Source: Paenibacillus kribbensis (GTDB lineage: Bacteria > Bacillota > Bacilli > Paenibacillales > Paenibacillaceae). Taken from it: DNA of 64,000 nt. Both the position numbers and the translations under genes were made by a program. The notes beneath the pieces were generated by a model. It ran no database searches, was not told where the DNA came from, and saw nothing but the letters and a program-made list of their open reading frames with translations. Positions 61,818 to 64,000 of the stretch are shown here, piece after piece; positions within the stretch are counted from its first letter, which is position 1, and the number at the start of each line of letters is the position of its first letter. The DNA lies in NCBI RefSeq assembly GCF_002240415.1, contig NZ_CP020028.1, forward strand, positions 186,001 through 250,000, in the 5' to 3' direction.

Positions 61818-63140
61818 ATGAAATTGTCCAAAGTTTTGGTGCCGTTACTATCAGTGCTGTTGTTAGCGGGGTTGTTTGCAGGCTGTGCCCCCAAAGGCTC
61901 AGATGCGCCGGCAGCCAGCTCTGATCCGAAGGATGTGGAAGGTGAAATCACGGTCATTACGCAACGAACAGACATTGTGGATACGGTGTTTCAGGACTAC
62001 GCCAAGGAATTTAACAAGCTTTATCCGAACGTGAAGATCAATTTTCAGGCGTTAGCCGATTATGAGAGTCAAATTAAAATCCGGATGGGGACCAGGGATT
62101 ACGGAGATGTCTTGCTTATTCCTACCAGTATTCCCATTGCAGAGCTACCCGACTTTTTCGAGCCGCTGGGCACTTATGAGGAGATGAAAAGCAAGTATAC
62201 CGGCATTGAAGAACGTATGGTGGAGGGCAATGTCTATGGTATTCCGGTAGCAATGACGTACTCCGGCGTGATTTATAACAAAAAAGTGTTCAAGGATGCG
62301 GGGATCACGCAGCTTCCCAAAACCCCGGATCAATTTTTAAAAGCGTTACAGCAGATTAAGGATAAAACCAAGGCGGTGCCGTTGTTTACGAACTATGCCT
62401 CTGGATGGGCACTGACCCAGTGGGAAGCTGATTTGGCTACGGTGGCGGGTACGAAGGAATATGTGAATGTTACGCAGCCGAATACAGACGACAATTTCAC
62501 GAAGGGTCAGCCTCACTATGAGCTGTATAAGATCATGTACGATGCGGCTAAAAATGGTCTGATCGAAAAAGACCCGACCACCACGGATTGGGAAACCTCC
62601 AAGGCGGATTTGGCGCAAGGCAAAATCGGTACGATGGTACTCGGCTCCTGGGCCATTGACCAGATCAAAAGCACAGCGACCAACAAGGATGATATCGGGT
62701 TTATGCCTTTTCCCACCAATGCCTCCAAGGTGCTTGTTCCGCTGGCAGGTGATTACAACCTCGGTATTAACGTAAACAGTGAAAATAAGGCAGCAGCCCG
62801 TGCCTGGGTGGACTGGTTTACCGAGAAGTCCAACTATGCCGTAGAGCAGGCGGGCAGTATTAGTCCGCTACAGGGTGCGAAATTGCCTGAGATTTTGAAG
62901 CAATACGGGGAACAGGGGGCCGTTTTTGAAACGCTCACTCCTTCACCAAAAGGACAGGAAGGGATTGTTGATAAAATCGACAAAAAGGGAGAAATCGGCT
63001 TGTGGCAGCCGGATTTCAAGAAACGCATTATTGAGGCAGCGGTCGGCAACCGCCCGGAATCGTATGACACCATTATGAAGGATCTGAATGACGCATGGGT
63101 GAAGGCGCGAGCTGAAGTGGCTGCGAAGGAAGCCAAATAG
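61818..63140 (+). CDS. Sugar ABC transporter, substrate-binding lipoprotein
   Basis: A 440-residue MalE-type protein. ATG 61818 follows AGGAGGGG. Lipobox LFAGC with Cys23, then a Ser/Ala-rich linker and the binding protein fold (EITVITQRTDIVDTVFQDYA; NVYGIPVAMTYSGVIYNKKV). The divergent mannoside enzymes and shared operators indicate manno-oligosaccharides such as mannobiose as ligand (inference). Confidence 0.87.
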   Translation: MKLSKVLVPLLSVLLLAGLFAGCAPKGSDAPAASSDPKDVEGEITVITQRTDIVDTVFQDYAKEFNKLYPNVKINFQALADYESQIKIRMGTRDYGDVLLIPTSIPIAELPDFFEPLGTYEEMKSKYTGIEERMVEGNVYGIPVAMTYSGVIYNKKVFKDAGITQLPKTPDQFLKALQQIKDKTKAVPLFTNYASGWALTQWEADLATVAGTKEYVNVTQPNTDDNFTKGQPHYELYKIMYDAAKNGLIEKDPTTTDWETSKADLAQGKIGTMVLGSWAIDQIKSTATNKDDIGFMPFPTNASKVLVPLAGDYNLGINVNSENKAAARAWVDWFTEKSNYAVEQAGSISPLQGAKLPEILKQYGEQGAVFETLTPSPKGQEGIVDKIDKKGEIGLWQPDFKKRIIEAAVGNRPESYDTIMKDLNDAWVKARAEVAAKEAK

Positions 63141-63207
63141 TCATCTGAACTGATGATTAGAAAGGATCGACGTAGCAGTCGACGGACGGATAGCCAGGAG
63201 GTGCAGC

Positions 63208-64000
63208 ATGTTCAAATTTTCGAATCTCAGCTACTCCAAACAAAGATTGGCGATTATTGCAGCCTTTTCATTTATTCCGCTGGCGCTGCTGATCACTTTT
63301 GCGTACTTGCCGGTGATCAACATGTTCAAATACAGCTTTTCGGACTGGAATGGCTATAGCAAGCGTCTGGAATATGTGGGCTTTGAAAACTATATCCAAA
63401 TCTTTACCGATCCCGAGTATTTCTCGGTGTTTAAGGTCAGTCTGTATTATTTTGTCGCCACGTTTGTACAGATGGGTCTGGCTCTTTATTTTGCAACCAT
63501 TCTCAGCTTTCAAACCTGGTTTAAAAATGTGTTTAAAGGCATTTTATTTTTCCCTTCTCTAATGAACGGGGTGGCCATTGGTTTTATTTTTCTGTTTTTC
63601 TTCAAGCCGGACGGCACACTGGATACACTGCTTCAGGCCCTGGGGCTGGGTTCGTATGTCAAGCTGTGGCTGGGCAACCCGGAGATTATCAACATTTCGC
63701 TGGCTGGCACGTCGATCTGGAGATACATGGGCTTTAATTTTATTGTGTTTCTCGGTGCGATTTCCTCCATATCAAGCGATCTGTATGAAGCGTCCGATAT
63801 CGACGGGGCCAACCGCTGGCATCAGTTCAGGTACATTATTTTGCCGAGCATCAAGCGGATTTTGCAGCTGAATCTGATCCTGGCAATTAGCGGTGCAATC
63901 AGCGCATTCGATATTCCGTATATTATGACTAGCGGCTCCAATGGCAGTAAAACGTTCGTGATCCAAACGATTGATGTGGCGTTCAAATACAGTAAGGTCG
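63208..64000 (+). CDS. Sugar ABC transporter permease, MalF/UgpA type (partial)
   Basis: ATG 63208 follows CAGGAGGTG. The frame runs off the window after 264 codons. Six membrane segments are expected; those seen include FSFIPLALLITFAYLPVINM and GILFFPSLMNGVAIGFIFLF. The ATPase-contact loop is DLYEASDIDGANRWHQFRYI, then ILPSI. It lies 67 bases after the binding-protein stop, so the genes are in one operon. A second permease should follow beyond the window. Confidence 0.88.
   Translation, partial: MFKFSNLSYSKQRLAIIAAFSFIPLALLITFAYLPVINMFKYSFSDWNGYSKRLEYVGFENYIQIFTDPEYFSVFKVSLYYFVATFVQMGLALYFATILSFQTWFKNVFKGILFFPSLMNGVAIGFIFLFFFKPDGTLDTLLQALGLGSYVKLWLGNPEIINISLAGTSIWRYMGFNFIVFLGAISSISSDLYEASDIDGANRWHQFRYIILPSIKRILQLNLILAISGAISAFDIPYIMTSGSNGSKTFVIQTIDVAFKYSKV

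Overview
The window looks like a Paenibacillus chromosome of the P. polymyxa group. I base this on gene content and protein style: a secreted two-CBM GH10 xylanase, several copper-amine-oxidase stalk-domain proteins, Spo0E-like proteins, YesM/Lpl-type sugar transport, and RRNPP receptors followed by tiny secreted peptides as in the Paenibacillus Alo quorum-sensing family. No database search was run. Every family name comes from reading motifs. LAYOUT. Bases 1-68 are the last codons of a sensor histidine kinase. From about 0.3 to 20 kb lies an accessory island. It holds two related secreted beta-rich proteins (0.28-1.8 kb) and a regulatory module at 1.9-4.4 kb: an AbrB/zinc-ribbon/HTH regulator, divergent from an HTH-RRNPP receptor, a damaged pheromone gene and a Spo0E-like phosphatase. 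It also holds a 1080-residue secreted repeat protein and a 1792-residue RHS/YD-repeat polymorphic toxin with a HINT domain and a RelE-like tip. Downstream (13.9-19.8 kb) is an array of displaced RHS tips and immunity genes, an IS110 remnant, a replication-protein fragment and a decayed CPCC gene. Two 232-bp direct repeats (1.79 and 19.81 kb) bracket most of this island. 

From 20.2 to 26.6 kb an oligosaccharide ABC transporter (lipoprotein and two permeases) precedes a GH10 xylanase, so xylo-oligosaccharides are the likely cargo. The ribulose-monophosphate genes hxlAB (minus strand), an intact AloR/AloP-type receptor-peptide pair, pepT, and a LacI regulator next to a GH2 beta-galactosidase follow to 34.5 kb. 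A second copy of the 1.9-4.4 kb regulatory module sits at 37.0-39.6 kb, beside a frameshifted aloR. 

From 40 to 48 kb is an AT-rich accessory block with a split SigO/RsoA-like sigma factor, a YvrJ-like peptide, a ZIP transporter, a lipoprotein and a duplicated stalk-domain gene. A near-perfect palindrome with core GCGTWACGTWACGC or its half-site recurs there at four intergenic positions. The remaining 16 kb is ordinary: gpmA, a cytosolic alpha-amylase, an HNH endonuclease, DUF1641 plus a type II NADH dehydrogenase-like gene, stalk-domain proteins, an amidotransferase-like gene, UPF0316 and YdjO-like genes. The window ends in a mannoside locus: a LacI regulator, a GH130 phosphorylase, an AGE-family 2-epimerase and a divergent sugar ABC transporter. 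Its two divergent promoters each carry the same operator. 

HOW IT WORKS TOGETHER. The dominant themes are peptide signalling (four receptor loci, at least three with damage), contact or secreted polymorphic toxins with a store of exchangeable tips, and plant-polysaccharide use. Recent duplications (232 bp, about 0.9 kb in RHS, 866 bp around the sigma genes, and the whole signalling module) give the region much potential for recombination.
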